Assembly (NCBI GenBank): GCA_030699825.1
Contig: JAUYKV010000065.1
Location: 1-64,000 of the forward strand
Origin: Pseudomonas sp.
GTDB taxonomy: Bacteria; Pseudomonadota; Gammaproteobacteria; Pseudomonadales; Pseudomonadaceae
DNA length: 64,000 nt
Reading direction: 5' to 3'
Under the pieces are notes generated by a model. It made no database searches. It worked only from the letters and a program-made list of their open reading frames with translations, and was not told where the DNA came from. Positions 46,584 through 55,369 of the stretch are shown here, one piece after another. Made by a program: the position numbers and the translations under genes. Position 1 is the stretch's first letter. The number at the start of each line of letters is the position of its first letter.

Positions 46584-47100
46584 TGAGCCGCATGTCCTTA
46601 GTGCACTGAAGCGGGTGCTACACCCGCATCGCTGGGAGCTACACGTCTTCAGCGATGCTCAGGCTGCATTGGAGGCACTCACTGAGCATGAATATGCAGT
46701 GATCATCTCCGACTATAAAATGCCGAATTTAGATGGCATTACTTTCCTGCAGTTTGCCAAGCAGCGTCAGCCGTATGCCTTGCGCATGGTGCTCAGTGGC
46801 CACGGTGATCGGCAATCGATGCTGCAGGCTATCAACCGTGCGGAAATCTACCGCTTTCTCTCGAAGCCCTGGGAAGATTACGAGATCGAGACTGCTGTGT
46901 GTGCGTGCGTCGATCTGTATTTATTGCGACAGGAGAATCATCGTCTGCTCTCCCGGGTACGTCAGCAGCAGACGGCTCTGGAGCGGCAGCAGGACGAACT
47001 GATCCGTCTGGAAGCCGAATACCCAGGCATCACTCGGGTCGAGCGCGATACCGATGGTGCGGTCCTGATCGAGCTCGACGAGTGTACCGACCATGGCTGA
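46558..47100 (+). CDS. Stand-alone response regulator with C-terminal coiled coil
   Basis: 180 residues, GTG start. Receiver 3-118: ILLVDDEPHVLSALKRVL, Asp52 in VIISDYKMPNLDG, LSGHGD and LSKPWED. Residues 120-155 form a coiled coil (ENHRLLSRVRQQQTALERQQ). There is no recognised output domain. It overlaps the GTPase gene by eight bases, so the GTPase or a kinase may be its partner. Receivers of this type occur throughout the operon with the same KPW[DE]D signature, suggesting common ancestry. Confidence 0.88.
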   Translation: MIKILLVDDEPHVLSALKRVLHPHRWELHVFSDAQAALEALTEHEYAVIISDYKMPNLDGITFLQFAKQRQPYALRMVLSGHGDRQSMLQAINRAEIYRFLSKPWEDYEIETAVCACVDLYLLRQENHRLLSRVRQQQTALERQQDELIRLEAEYPGITRVERDTDGAVLIELDECTDHG

Positions 47101-47755
47101 TTATCTCGCGCACGAACGCAAGCTCACGCTCAAGGTGGTCTATTACGGGCCGGCCCTGAGCGGCAAGACCACCAACCTGATGCAGTTGCACACGCTGCTG
47201 CGCCCGCAGCGCAAGGGCGAGCTGATGGTGCTCGAGACCCGCGACGACCGCACGCTGTTCTTCGATGTGCTGCCGATCGGCCTGCGCAGCGAGAATGGCC
47301 TGGATCTGCGCCTGAAACTCTACACCGTGCCGGGTCAGGTACAGCACGACAGCACGCGCAAGGCGGTGTTGTCGCGCGCCGACGGGGTGATCTTCGTCGC
47401 CGATTCGCAGGCGGCGCAACAGGACAACAATGCCAATGCCTTCGACAACCTCGCCGACAACCTGCAGAAGCTCGGCATGGATATCGAGCAACTGCCGCTG
47501 GTGGTGCAGTTCAACAAGCGTGACGTGCCCGGTGCGGTTGACGAGGACGGGCTGCAGGCGCGCTGGCGGGACACGCCCTGGGCGCCGTTGTGCATGGCCT
47601 CGGCGATCAGTGGTCAGGGGGTGGTGGAAAGCTTTCGCCTGTTGCTCGAGCGGCTTTACCCGGCGCTCAACCGGGAATACCAGCTGGCCGCTGGCGAAGG
47701 CATAGACGCGGCGACCTTCGTTCGCCAGCTGAGCATGGCAGAGGAGGGCAGCTGA
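47093..47755 (+). CDS. Ras-like small GTPase (MglA/GTP-binding protein family)
   Basis: 220 residues. The P-loop GPALSGKTTN lies at 19-28, LKLYTVPGQVQHDSTRK contains the G3 switch in the MglA/Arf-like form (PGQ, no Asp-x2-Gly), and VVQFNKRDVP gives G4 (NKxD). Bacterial members act as polarity or motility switches, controlled by Roadblock-type GAPs; no Roadblock gene is visible here. Its position between receivers and kinases suggests control by the phosphorelay. It overlaps both neighbours. Confidence 0.9.
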   Translation: MADYLAHERKLTLKVVYYGPALSGKTTNLMQLHTLLRPQRKGELMVLETRDDRTLFFDVLPIGLRSENGLDLRLKLYTVPGQVQHDSTRKAVLSRADGVIFVADSQAAQQDNNANAFDNLADNLQKLGMDIEQLPLVVQFNKRDVPGAVDEDGLQARWRDTPWAPLCMASAISGQGVVESFRLLLERLYPALNREYQLAAGEGIDAATFVRQLSMAEEGS

Positions 47756-48885
47756 TGCTGGGCTTCGAGGATGACCCGCGGTTGATCGATCTGCTCCCGA
47801 TCGAGCGCCAGCAACGCCTGTTGCAGCTGCTGCAAGCCCTGGTCGCTCAGCCGCTGAGCCTGCACGAGCATTATCGCGACGATGCCGAACCGGTCGAATT
47901 CAACCTGGAAACCCTGGCCTGGCTGCATTGCCCGCAACAGCCGCAGTTGCAGCAGGCTGCGGCTCGAGTCTTGGAGTTCGTGCTGTTTTATGTCGGCAAG
48001 TATCGCTTGGCCGCCAATCTGCACCACGACACCACCGAGGCCAGCTTTGCCGAGCTACAACGCCAGCATGCCGCGCTGCAGGCCTCCGAGGCGCGCTACC
48101 GAGAGCTTTCCGCGCAGTTGCAGACACGGGTCGACGAACAGGTCCAAGTCATCGAGCAAGCTCAGCAGCAGCTTTACGAAACAGCCCGTCTGCGCTCGAT
48201 CGGCCAGCTCGCCGCCGGGGTCGCCCATGAGATCAACAACCCGATAGGCTTCATTGCCAGCAATTTGCGGGTAGCCGACGACTATCTCGATGAGCTGAGC
48301 GCAAAACTGCCCGCTGACCCCGTCTGTGCCCTGCTGCTGAAGGATTTCAAGGATCTGCTGGGCGAATCGCTCAGTGGCACCCAGCGCATTGCGGCCATCG
48401 TCACCGACCTGAAGACCTTCTCCAACATCGATCAGGCAGACTTCGTGCCCTGTGACTTGAATGCCCTGATTGGCACCACCTGTCACCTGCTGCAGGCCGA
48501 GAGCAGCCAGGCGCTGCATATCGAGCTGAAACTGTCCGAGATGCCGCACCTGGCTGGCTATCCGGCGAAGATCTCGCAGCTCTTCTACAACGTGTTGGAC
48601 AATGCGGTGAAGGCCCTCGGCGGGCCGGGCACCATACGTATTACCAGCCGTCCAGGCCAAGACAGGGTGCTGGAAGTGATCATCGAGGATAACGGCTGCG
48701 GCATCCCCGCAGAAGAGTTGTCACGGGTCTTCGATCCGTTTTTCACCACCCGCCCGGTCGGCTCGGGAAGCGGTCTTGGCTTGAGCGTGGCACGCGACAT
48801 AATGACCGCTCACCAGGGCGAGATCCTGGTGCACAGCCGCCTCGGTACGGGCACTCGAGTGACCCTGCGCTTTCTCTGCCGTTAA
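47755..48885 (+). CDS. Soluble sensor histidine kinase
   Basis: 376 residues from the ATG at 47755, which shares one base with the GTPase stop; the ORF track start at 47590 is inside the GTPase. Residues 1-95 are an unrecognised helical region, followed by a coiled coil (100-145), GVAHEINNPIGFIASNL with His158, QLFYNVLDNAVKAL, EDNGCGIP and GSGSGLGLSVA. The H-box is nearly identical to that of the kinase at 43927. It is probably cytoplasmic; the N-terminal part may contact the GTPase or receive the signal. Confidence 0.88.
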   Translation: MLGFEDDPRLIDLLPIERQQRLLQLLQALVAQPLSLHEHYRDDAEPVEFNLETLAWLHCPQQPQLQQAAARVLEFVLFYVGKYRLAANLHHDTTEASFAELQRQHAALQASEARYRELSAQLQTRVDEQVQVIEQAQQQLYETARLRSIGQLAAGVAHEINNPIGFIASNLRVADDYLDELSAKLPADPVCALLLKDFKDLLGESLSGTQRIAAIVTDLKTFSNIDQADFVPCDLNALIGTTCHLLQAESSQALHIELKLSEMPHLAGYPAKISQLFYNVLDNAVKALGGPGTIRITSRPGQDRVLEVIIEDNGCGIPAEELSRVFDPFFTTRPVGSGSGLGLSVARDIMTAHQGEILVHSRLGTGTRVTLRFLCR

Positions 48886-48894
48886 GGAATTTTC

Positions 48895-51141
48895 GTGGCC
48901 AAACGTTATGCATCGCTGTTTGTCGGAGAGGGGCCGGATGCCGAGGAGATAGAAGCAGCGCCTAGCGCGCCCTATCGTCTGCTCCTGGTGGATGACGAGC
49001 CGGGCATTCTCGCCGCACTGCGCCGGGTGTTTCAGCGCGAAAACTATGAGCTGCACTTCGCCCGTAACGGTATTGAAGCGCTGAAAATTCTGGGTGGACA
49101 GCCAATTCATCTGATCATCAGCGACTTCATGATGCCGCAGATGAATGGCAGTGAGCTGCTCGCTCAGGTACGCGAGCGCTGGCCGGAGACCATTCGCATC
49201 ATGCTCACCGGGCATGCCAGCACCGATGCCGTTATGGGGTCGGTCAAGGGCGGCGCGGTCTACCGCTTCATCCTCAAGCCATGGAACGATGATGATCTGC
49301 GTCTGACTATTGCCCTGGCCCTGGAACAATATGCACTGATGCAGCGCAATCGCGCCCTCGAGCAGGAGAACCACCAGCAGAACCGCGACCTGGCGACCCT
49401 GGCCAAGCTCGGCGTTACCAACCGCAGCCAGCTGGCCATCATGCTGCACAAGAAAGGCTTGCTCAACGCCCAGCAGATCCAGCTGCTGCACAAGGAGATG
49501 CAGACCCACAAGACCCCGGTGATGCGCCAGCTGATGCAGCACGACTGGATCGATAGTGACAAGATTTACCAACTGATGCGCAATGACCTGATGTTCGAAG
49601 AGGTTGACCTGCGCGAGTTCCAGGTCGATCTGCCGTTGCTGGCCCTGGTGCCGCAAGCGGTCTGCACGCGGCAGCTGGTGTTGCCGCTGCGGGTGACCGA
49701 CAAGCGCCTGCGCCTGGCGATGGCCGACCCGATGGACATGGGGCTGATCGAAGAGCTCGGCTTCATGACCGGCTACAGCATCCACCCCTTGCTGTGTGAG
49801 CTCGAGCAGCTGCAAAACAAACACCGGGAGATATTCGGCGAACCCGGCAATCAGCTCGAAGACCTGACAACCGTGGTCGGCAACAGCGACCCCTACGAAG
49901 GCATCGAGATCGTCCTCGACGACGACGTCAACACCGAAAGCCTCGAGCAGTTGCTGGGCAGCTCGGAGGATCCGCCGGCGATTCGCCTGGTCAATGCAAT
50001 CATCCTCGAGGCGTTGCGCCTGGGTGCCAGCGACATCCATATTCATCCGCGAACCAAGCAGGTGGTGGTGCGCTACCGCATCGACGGCGTGCTGCAGGAC
50101 AAGATCCAGATTCCCAACACTCTGTTGATGTCGCTGGTGTCGCGGATCAAGGTGATGGCCGAGCTGGACATCACCGAACGGCGGCGTCCGCAGGACGGCC
50201 GGATCACGGTGAAGACGCCGATGCGCATCGTCGACCTGCGCATCTCTACGCTGCCGACCATCAACGGCGAAAAAATTGTCATGCGCGTGCTGGAGCGCCA
50301 GTCCGCGGCGCAATCGCTGGAAGACCTCGGCCTCTCGGCACACAACCTCAAGCGCCTGCTGCACGTGGTGAGCAAGCCGCAGGGCATCATCCTCGCCACC
50401 GGGCCGACCGGCAGCGGCAAGACCACCACCCTGTTCGCCCTGTTGCAGCACGAGGCGTCGCCGGAGAAGAACTACGTCACCATCGAAGATCCGGTGGAGT
50501 TCCATGTCGACCTGGCCGGCCAGGTGCCGGTGCGCGAACGAATCGGCCTGAGCTTCGCCAGCATCCTGCGCGCGATCCTGCGCCAGGACCCCGATGTCAT
50601 CCTGCTCGGCGAGATCCGCGATCAGGAAACCGCCGATGTGGCCTTCCACGCCGCACTCACCGGCCATCTGGTGTTCTCCACTCTGCACACCAACTCGGCG
50701 GCGGCGACCATCGCCCGTCTCTTCGATCTAGAACTCAAACCCTATGTGCTGGCCTCGGCGCTCGAGGCGATCATCGCCCAGCGCCTGGTACGGCGCATTT
50801 GCAACCACTGCCGCGTCCCTGTGACACCTTCCAGGGAGGTGCTGAGAAGCCTGGCGGCGTGCCTGCTCGAGCCGAACCTGCAGTTTTTCCAGGGACGTGG
50901 CTGCGAGCATTGCAATCAGGGCTACAAGGGCCGGGTAGGTATCCACGAGGTGCTGACCATGAGTAACAAACTGCGTGACGCCATCTCCCAGGGCGCCAGC
51001 GCAACCCAGTTGCAGGCCATCGCCCGCGAGCAGGGCATGACCACGCTGTTCGATGACGCCCGGGAGAAGATCCATCGCGGTCTGACCACCATTGAGGAGG
51101 TGTTGCGCCTGCTCGGTCCACAGGATGTTGAGGAGTACTGA
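48895..51141 (+). CDS. Receiver domain fused to a PilB/GspE-type secretion ATPase
   Basis: 748 residues, GTG start after AAGGA. Receiver at 27-145 (Asp77 in IISDFMMPQMNG). Residues about 170-320 look like a GspE/MshE N-terminal domain (LLNAQQIQLLHKEM ... LRLAMADPMDMGLIEEL). The ATPase core has Walker A GPTGSGKTTTL near 503, ILLGEIRDQETADVAFHAALTGHLVFSTLHTN near 568-600, and the two CxxC pairs CNHC and CEHC (about 635 and 671). It is a full-length type IV pilus/type II secretion motor with a phosphorylation input. No PilC, pilin or secretin gene is nearby. Confidence 0.9.
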   Translation: MAKRYASLFVGEGPDAEEIEAAPSAPYRLLLVDDEPGILAALRRVFQRENYELHFARNGIEALKILGGQPIHLIISDFMMPQMNGSELLAQVRERWPETIRIMLTGHASTDAVMGSVKGGAVYRFILKPWNDDDLRLTIALALEQYALMQRNRALEQENHQQNRDLATLAKLGVTNRSQLAIMLHKKGLLNAQQIQLLHKEMQTHKTPVMRQLMQHDWIDSDKIYQLMRNDLMFEEVDLREFQVDLPLLALVPQAVCTRQLVLPLRVTDKRLRLAMADPMDMGLIEELGFMTGYSIHPLLCELEQLQNKHREIFGEPGNQLEDLTTVVGNSDPYEGIEIVLDDDVNTESLEQLLGSSEDPPAIRLVNAIILEALRLGASDIHIHPRTKQVVVRYRIDGVLQDKIQIPNTLLMSLVSRIKVMAELDITERRRPQDGRITVKTPMRIVDLRISTLPTINGEKIVMRVLERQSAAQSLEDLGLSAHNLKRLLHVVSKPQGIILATGPTGSGKTTTLFALLQHEASPEKNYVTIEDPVEFHVDLAGQVPVRERIGLSFASILRAILRQDPDVILLGEIRDQETADVAFHAALTGHLVFSTLHTNSAAATIARLFDLELKPYVLASALEAIIAQRLVRRICNHCRVPVTPSREVLRSLAACLLEPNLQFFQGRGCEHCNQGYKGRVGIHEVLTMSNKLRDAISQGASATQLQAIAREQGMTTLFDDAREKIHRGLTTIEEVLRLLGPQDVEEY

Positions 51142-54100
51142 TGAAGACTCGCTATTTGGTCTTCCAGGCATATCTGCACGTCCTCAGCTTTGCTTTGCTG
51201 GCTATGGGCGCTCTCAGTTTGATGAGCTATTGGCGCATCGAGCAGCCGAGCGCTCATACGCTGGTGCTGCTGCCCGACGGTGCCCTGCTCGCGTTGCTCT
51301 TGGGGCTGGCCTTGCTCGCTGCGGCCAGGCAGGCGTTCAGAGTATTGGGCATGGCCGCCATGCTGCTGTTCTGCTTCGCGCTCTATACCCTGTCGCATAA
51401 CTACCTGGCCGGTGGTGCAGACGTTGGCGTCTCCTGGGTCAGCGGCTTCTTGCGCGCACGCAGTGCTCTGGCGCTGACCGTGCTCTTGCTACTCGTTGCG
51501 CTCCTGTTGAGTATTGGCCCGCGCAAGGCCAGGCGTTGCGCTCAGGTGATCGGCGTGGCAGTCATGCTGCTGGGGACGGTTGGCCTGCTGGGCATTGCCT
51601 GGCCAACGCTTGAGGTCCGTCCCCTTGGCTTCAAGTTCTCGGCGACCCATATTGCCAATCTGTTTTGCGTGCTCTTGGGTATGGCTGTGATCCTGCTCGG
51701 CTTACTGCCTCGAGAACGTAAGGGCTTGCTGGACGGCCAGACACTGGCAGCCGGCGGTATTGCTACGCTGCTGACGTGTATGGGCTGGTATGTACTTAGC
51801 CAACAGGGCATTGAATCGATCAACCGCGAAAGCGAGCTGCTGCTGACCAAGATGGAAGGGGCCACCACATCCCACTTGGAGCAGCGCCTCGAACTCATGC
51901 AGCGCATGGCTGAGCGCTGGCAAGCAGTGGGCCGTCTGCCGTCCCCGGCCTTGTGGCAGCAGGAGGCCCGCAGCTATCTGCGCGACTTCCCGCAGCTCGG
52001 CGCCGTGGCGGTACTCAACAGCGACTTACAGCCGTACTGGCTCGAGCCCCGGGCTCTGGGGCAGGATGACTGGCTCAAGCAATTTCTCCGCGACCCAGGT
52101 CAAGCAACATGGTTGAAGCATGTGCAGATAGACAACCTGCCGCATATAAGCAGTGTCCGCCGCTACGCTGCGGGCCAGGGAAACCACGCACTGATTGCGC
52201 TGCCACTACAACTACCAGGTCATGAGCGCTGGCTGTTGGTTGCAAGCGAAAATATCCAGGAGGCGTTGGATCAGTTGCTGGGGCGCGAGTTGTACGGTTT
52301 CTCCATACGTGTGTACCAGGGCGATAGCCTGATCTACGACTCGACCGGTCACGAGTCGGGCAGCGCAGCTATCCCCATTGGCGAGCGGCAAGTTACCTTG
52401 CACCATGACATGGCCTGGCGCCTGGTTTCCTATATCGGCAATCCCCAGGCGCGTTATACGGCGGCCTATCTACCTGCGCTGGCCATGCTGTTCGGCCTCA
52501 CCTTGAGTTTTTTCCTGATGGTCAGCCAGTGCCTGGCCCGGTTGGCCATCGAGCGGTCCAGGCACTTGGCGGCTGCCAACGGCCAGCTGGAAGAAAGCCT
52601 GCAGCGCCAGCTGCGCATGCAGGCCTTGAATCAACGCATCATGCAGTTCTCCCTCGACGTGCTCTGCTCGATCGACGCGCAAGGGCGCTTCAGTGAACTC
52701 AGTCCGTCCTGCGAAGCCGTGCTCGGCTACAAACCCGAGGAGCTGATCGGCCGCCCCTTCATCGATTTCGTGCTGGCAGACGATCGCCAGCGCACTCAGG
52801 AGGCGGTGGCCGCAGTCATGGCCAGGCGAACGACCCGCACTTTCCGCAACCGCTACCGCCACCGTAATGGTCGAACCGTTCATATTCTCTGGTCTGCCGA
52901 CTGGTCGGAAGAGGAGCAGACACTGTTCGCGGTGGCGCACGATATCAGCCCGCTGGTGCAAAACGAGGCGTTCGCCGAGGAACAGCACGAGATTCTCAGC
53001 ATGATCTCCACCGATCGCCGCTTGAGCGAGATTCTCACTGCCATTTGCCTGATGGTAGAAACGCAGGAGCCCAAGGCTTTGTGCTCGGTACTGCTCACTG
53101 ACGCTACGGGTCAGCACCTGCTCACAGGTGCGGCGCCAAGCTTGCCCAAGGCCTACAGCCAGGCCATCCACGGCATGCCGATCGGTCCCCAGGCGGGTTC
53201 CAGTGGCACGGCGGCGTTTCTCCAGCAACTGGTGGTGGTTGAGGACATCCAGCTGAATCCGCTCTGGAAGGATTACCGCAGCCTCGCCCTGGAACATGGC
53301 CTGCGTGCCTGTTGTTCCTTGCCGCTGCATTCCCACCAGGGGGCCGTGTTGGGTGTCTTGGATATGTACCAGCGTCAGGCCCATGCACCGAACGATGAAC
53401 ACCTCCAGCTGCTCGCCAGCGCTGCGCAGCTGGCTGCCATCGCTATCGAGCGCGAGCACGACCGGCTGCGTTTGCAAGAAAGCGAGCAGCGTTTTCGCTC
53501 ACTGTTCACCTTCAATCCTGACCCGGTGTTCTCCTTCGATCTGTGCGGTCGGTTTCAAAGTATGAATGCAGCGGGCGTACAACTGACAGGCTTCAGTGAG
53601 GCCGAGTTGCTTGGCCAGAGTTTCGTCGATGTGGTAGCCCGCGAGGAGTTGCCACGCGTCGAAGAGCATTTTGCTGCAGTTTGTGCGGGTCAGCCGCAGC
53701 GTTATGAGCTGCGTGCCCGCGACAGGCAGAACAACCAGTTGACACTGGACGTGACCACCCTGCCGATAGTAGTTGACCAGCGGATCATTGGGGTGTTCGG
53801 TATTGCCAAGGATGTCAGTGCAGAGCGCCGTGCCGGCCAGGCGCTGCGCGAGCGTCAGCAGTTTTTCAAGCTGTCCCTGGAAATGTTCTGCATGGTTGAT
53901 TTGCAGGGACACTTCATCCAGGTCAACCCGGCCTTCGCCGAGGTGTTGCGTTACCCCGCCTCGGTGCTGATCGGCTATTCCTACCTCGAGCTAATTGATC
54001 CCGATGATCAGGCCAAGGTAGAGGTGGCGATCCGGCAATTGCAGCGCGGCGAGCTGATCCAGGATCTTGCAATCCGCGTATTGGATGCCACCAGTCAGCA

Positions 54101-54914
54101 GCGCTGGCTGGAGCTGAGTGCCGCCTTTGGCGAGGATCAGGTGATTTATTGCGTCGCCCGGGATATCACGGAACGTCGGCGCACCGAACAGGAGTTACAA
54201 GCCACCCTGCTCGAACTCGAGCGCAGCAACCGCGAATTGCAAGAGTTCGCCTTTGTCGCCTCCCATGACCTGCAGGAACCGCTGCGCAAGATTCAGGCCT
54301 TTGCCGAACGCCTGGCGACGCGCTCGGCGGCTCTGGATGAGTCGGGCCGTGATTACCTGCAACGCATGACCTCTGCGGCGGCGCGCATGCAGGCGTTGAT
54401 CATCGATCTGCTCGACTACTCGCGGGTCAACAGCCGCGGCCAACCGTTCCGGCGGGTGCAACTTGCGGAGGTTCTGAGCGAGGTGCTGGAGGACATGGAG
54501 AGCACATTGGAACGCACCCAGGCGCAAGTCGATTACGCGCAGTTGCCGACAATAATGGGCGACGCGACTCAGCTACGCCAGGTTCTGCAAAACCTTATAA
54601 GTAACGCCGTAAAATTTCAGGCACCTGGTATCAAGCCTGTTATTCGTATTTATACTGAGCATGAGGATGTCGCTACCTGGAACCTTTGCGTGGCAGACAA
54701 CGGCATCGGCTTCGATGAGAAGTATCTTGACCGTATCTTCAACCCCTTTCAGCGTCTGCACAGCCGCCAGGCTTATGCCGGCACCGGTATCGGCCTCGCA
54801 GTAGTGAAGAAGATTGTCGAACGCCATGGCGCACATATCAGCGCAACCAGCTCCCCGGGAAAGGGCAGCATTTTTCGTATTACCTTTCCCACGTCCGATA
54901 AGGGTTATGCATGA
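51141..54914 (+). CDS. Large membrane-bound hybrid-type sensor kinase (PAS-GAF-PAS-PAS)
   Basis: 1257 residues. Six to seven membrane segments in residues 10-235, a periplasmic sensor region (about 235-440) closed by another membrane segment (443-465), a PAS domain (about 490-610), GAF (about 625-775), two more PAS domains (780-900 and 905-1020), then HisKA with FAFVASHDLQEPLRKI (His about 1041) and the ATPase domain (QVLQNLISNAVKF, ADNGIGFD, GTGIGLAVVKKIVE). The H-box is of the phytochrome/Cph1-like type, and a Rcp1-like receiver follows directly with ATGA overlap. Confidence 0.9.
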   Translation: MKTRYLVFQAYLHVLSFALLAMGALSLMSYWRIEQPSAHTLVLLPDGALLALLLGLALLAAARQAFRVLGMAAMLLFCFALYTLSHNYLAGGADVGVSWVSGFLRARSALALTVLLLLVALLLSIGPRKARRCAQVIGVAVMLLGTVGLLGIAWPTLEVRPLGFKFSATHIANLFCVLLGMAVILLGLLPRERKGLLDGQTLAAGGIATLLTCMGWYVLSQQGIESINRESELLLTKMEGATTSHLEQRLELMQRMAERWQAVGRLPSPALWQQEARSYLRDFPQLGAVAVLNSDLQPYWLEPRALGQDDWLKQFLRDPGQATWLKHVQIDNLPHISSVRRYAAGQGNHALIALPLQLPGHERWLLVASENIQEALDQLLGRELYGFSIRVYQGDSLIYDSTGHESGSAAIPIGERQVTLHHDMAWRLVSYIGNPQARYTAAYLPALAMLFGLTLSFFLMVSQCLARLAIERSRHLAAANGQLEESLQRQLRMQALNQRIMQFSLDVLCSIDAQGRFSELSPSCEAVLGYKPEELIGRPFIDFVLADDRQRTQEAVAAVMARRTTRTFRNRYRHRNGRTVHILWSADWSEEEQTLFAVAHDISPLVQNEAFAEEQHEILSMISTDRRLSEILTAICLMVETQEPKALCSVLLTDATGQHLLTGAAPSLPKAYSQAIHGMPIGPQAGSSGTAAFLQQLVVVEDIQLNPLWKDYRSLALEHGLRACCSLPLHSHQGAVLGVLDMYQRQAHAPNDEHLQLLASAAQLAAIAIEREHDRLRLQESEQRFRSLFTFNPDPVFSFDLCGRFQSMNAAGVQLTGFSEAELLGQSFVDVVAREELPRVEEHFAAVCAGQPQRYELRARDRQNNQLTLDVTTLPIVVDQRIIGVFGIAKDVSAERRAGQALRERQQFFKLSLEMFCMVDLQGHFIQVNPAFAEVLRYPASVLIGYSYLELIDPDDQAKVEVAIRQLQRGELIQDLAIRVLDATSQQRWLELSAAFGEDQVIYCVARDITERRRTEQELQATLLELERSNRELQEFAFVASHDLQEPLRKIQAFAERLATRSAALDESGRDYLQRMTSAAARMQALIIDLLDYSRVNSRGQPFRRVQLAEVLSEVLEDMESTLERTQAQVDYAQLPTIMGDATQLRQVLQNLISNAVKFQAPGIKPVIRIYTEHEDVATWNLCVADNGIGFDEKYLDRIFNPFQRLHSRQAYAGTGIGLAVVKKIVERHGAHISATSSPGKGSIFRITFPTSDKGYA

Positions 54915-55369
54915 CCGATATATATCCCGTGCACATCCTCATTGCCGATGATGATCCCGATGACTGCCTGCTTACCAGTGAGGCCTTCAAGGAGTGTCAG
55001 GTTGCCAATCCGTTACATTTCGTGCACAACGGCGAGGAGCTGATGGACTACCTCAAGCGTCGTCCGCCCTATACCGACGACAAGCAGCATCCCTTGCCGG
55101 GGCTGATTCTGCTTGATCTCAATATGCCGTTGAAGGACGGCCGTGAAGCACTGATTGAGATCAAGGCCGACAAGCAGCTACGCGCCATTCCAGTGGTCAT
55201 TCTGACCACCTCTTCAGCCGAGGAAGATATCGTGCACAGCTACCAGGCCGGAGGAAGCTCTTTCATCACCAAGCCCGTAAGCTTCAGTGGCTTACTCAAG
55301 GTAGTCAAAGTGCTCAGCCGCTACTGGCTGGGAATCGTCAAGCTGCCAGTGGACAGGAACTGCGTATGA
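54911..55369 (+). CDS. Rcp1-like single-domain response regulator
   Basis: 152 residues, receiver only. ILIADDDPDDCLLTSEAF, ILLDLNMPLKDGREAL (phospho-Asp about residue 73), VVILTTSSAEEDI and ITKPVSFSGLL match the Rcp1/phytochrome-associated receiver class. It is the obvious partner of the upstream kinase, whose HisKA belongs to the matching class. It overlaps the next gene by ATGA. Confidence 0.93.
   Translation: MTDIYPVHILIADDDPDDCLLTSEAFKECQVANPLHFVHNGEELMDYLKRRPPYTDDKQHPLPGLILLDLNMPLKDGREALIEIKADKQLRAIPVVILTTSSAEEDIVHSYQAGGSSFITKPVSFSGLLKVVKVLSRYWLGIVKLPVDRNCV

Noticed and set aside
47590-47754. N-terminal extension of the kinase at 47755
   Set aside because: The extension lies within the GTPase coding sequence in another frame and encodes no conserved segment; the ATG at 47755 couples directly to the GTPase stop.
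48721-50688. 655-residue minus-strand ORF
   Set aside because: It lies fully antisense to the REC-PilB-type ATPase, whose motifs are intact; the composition (rich in His, Gln, Leu) is typical of antisense frames.
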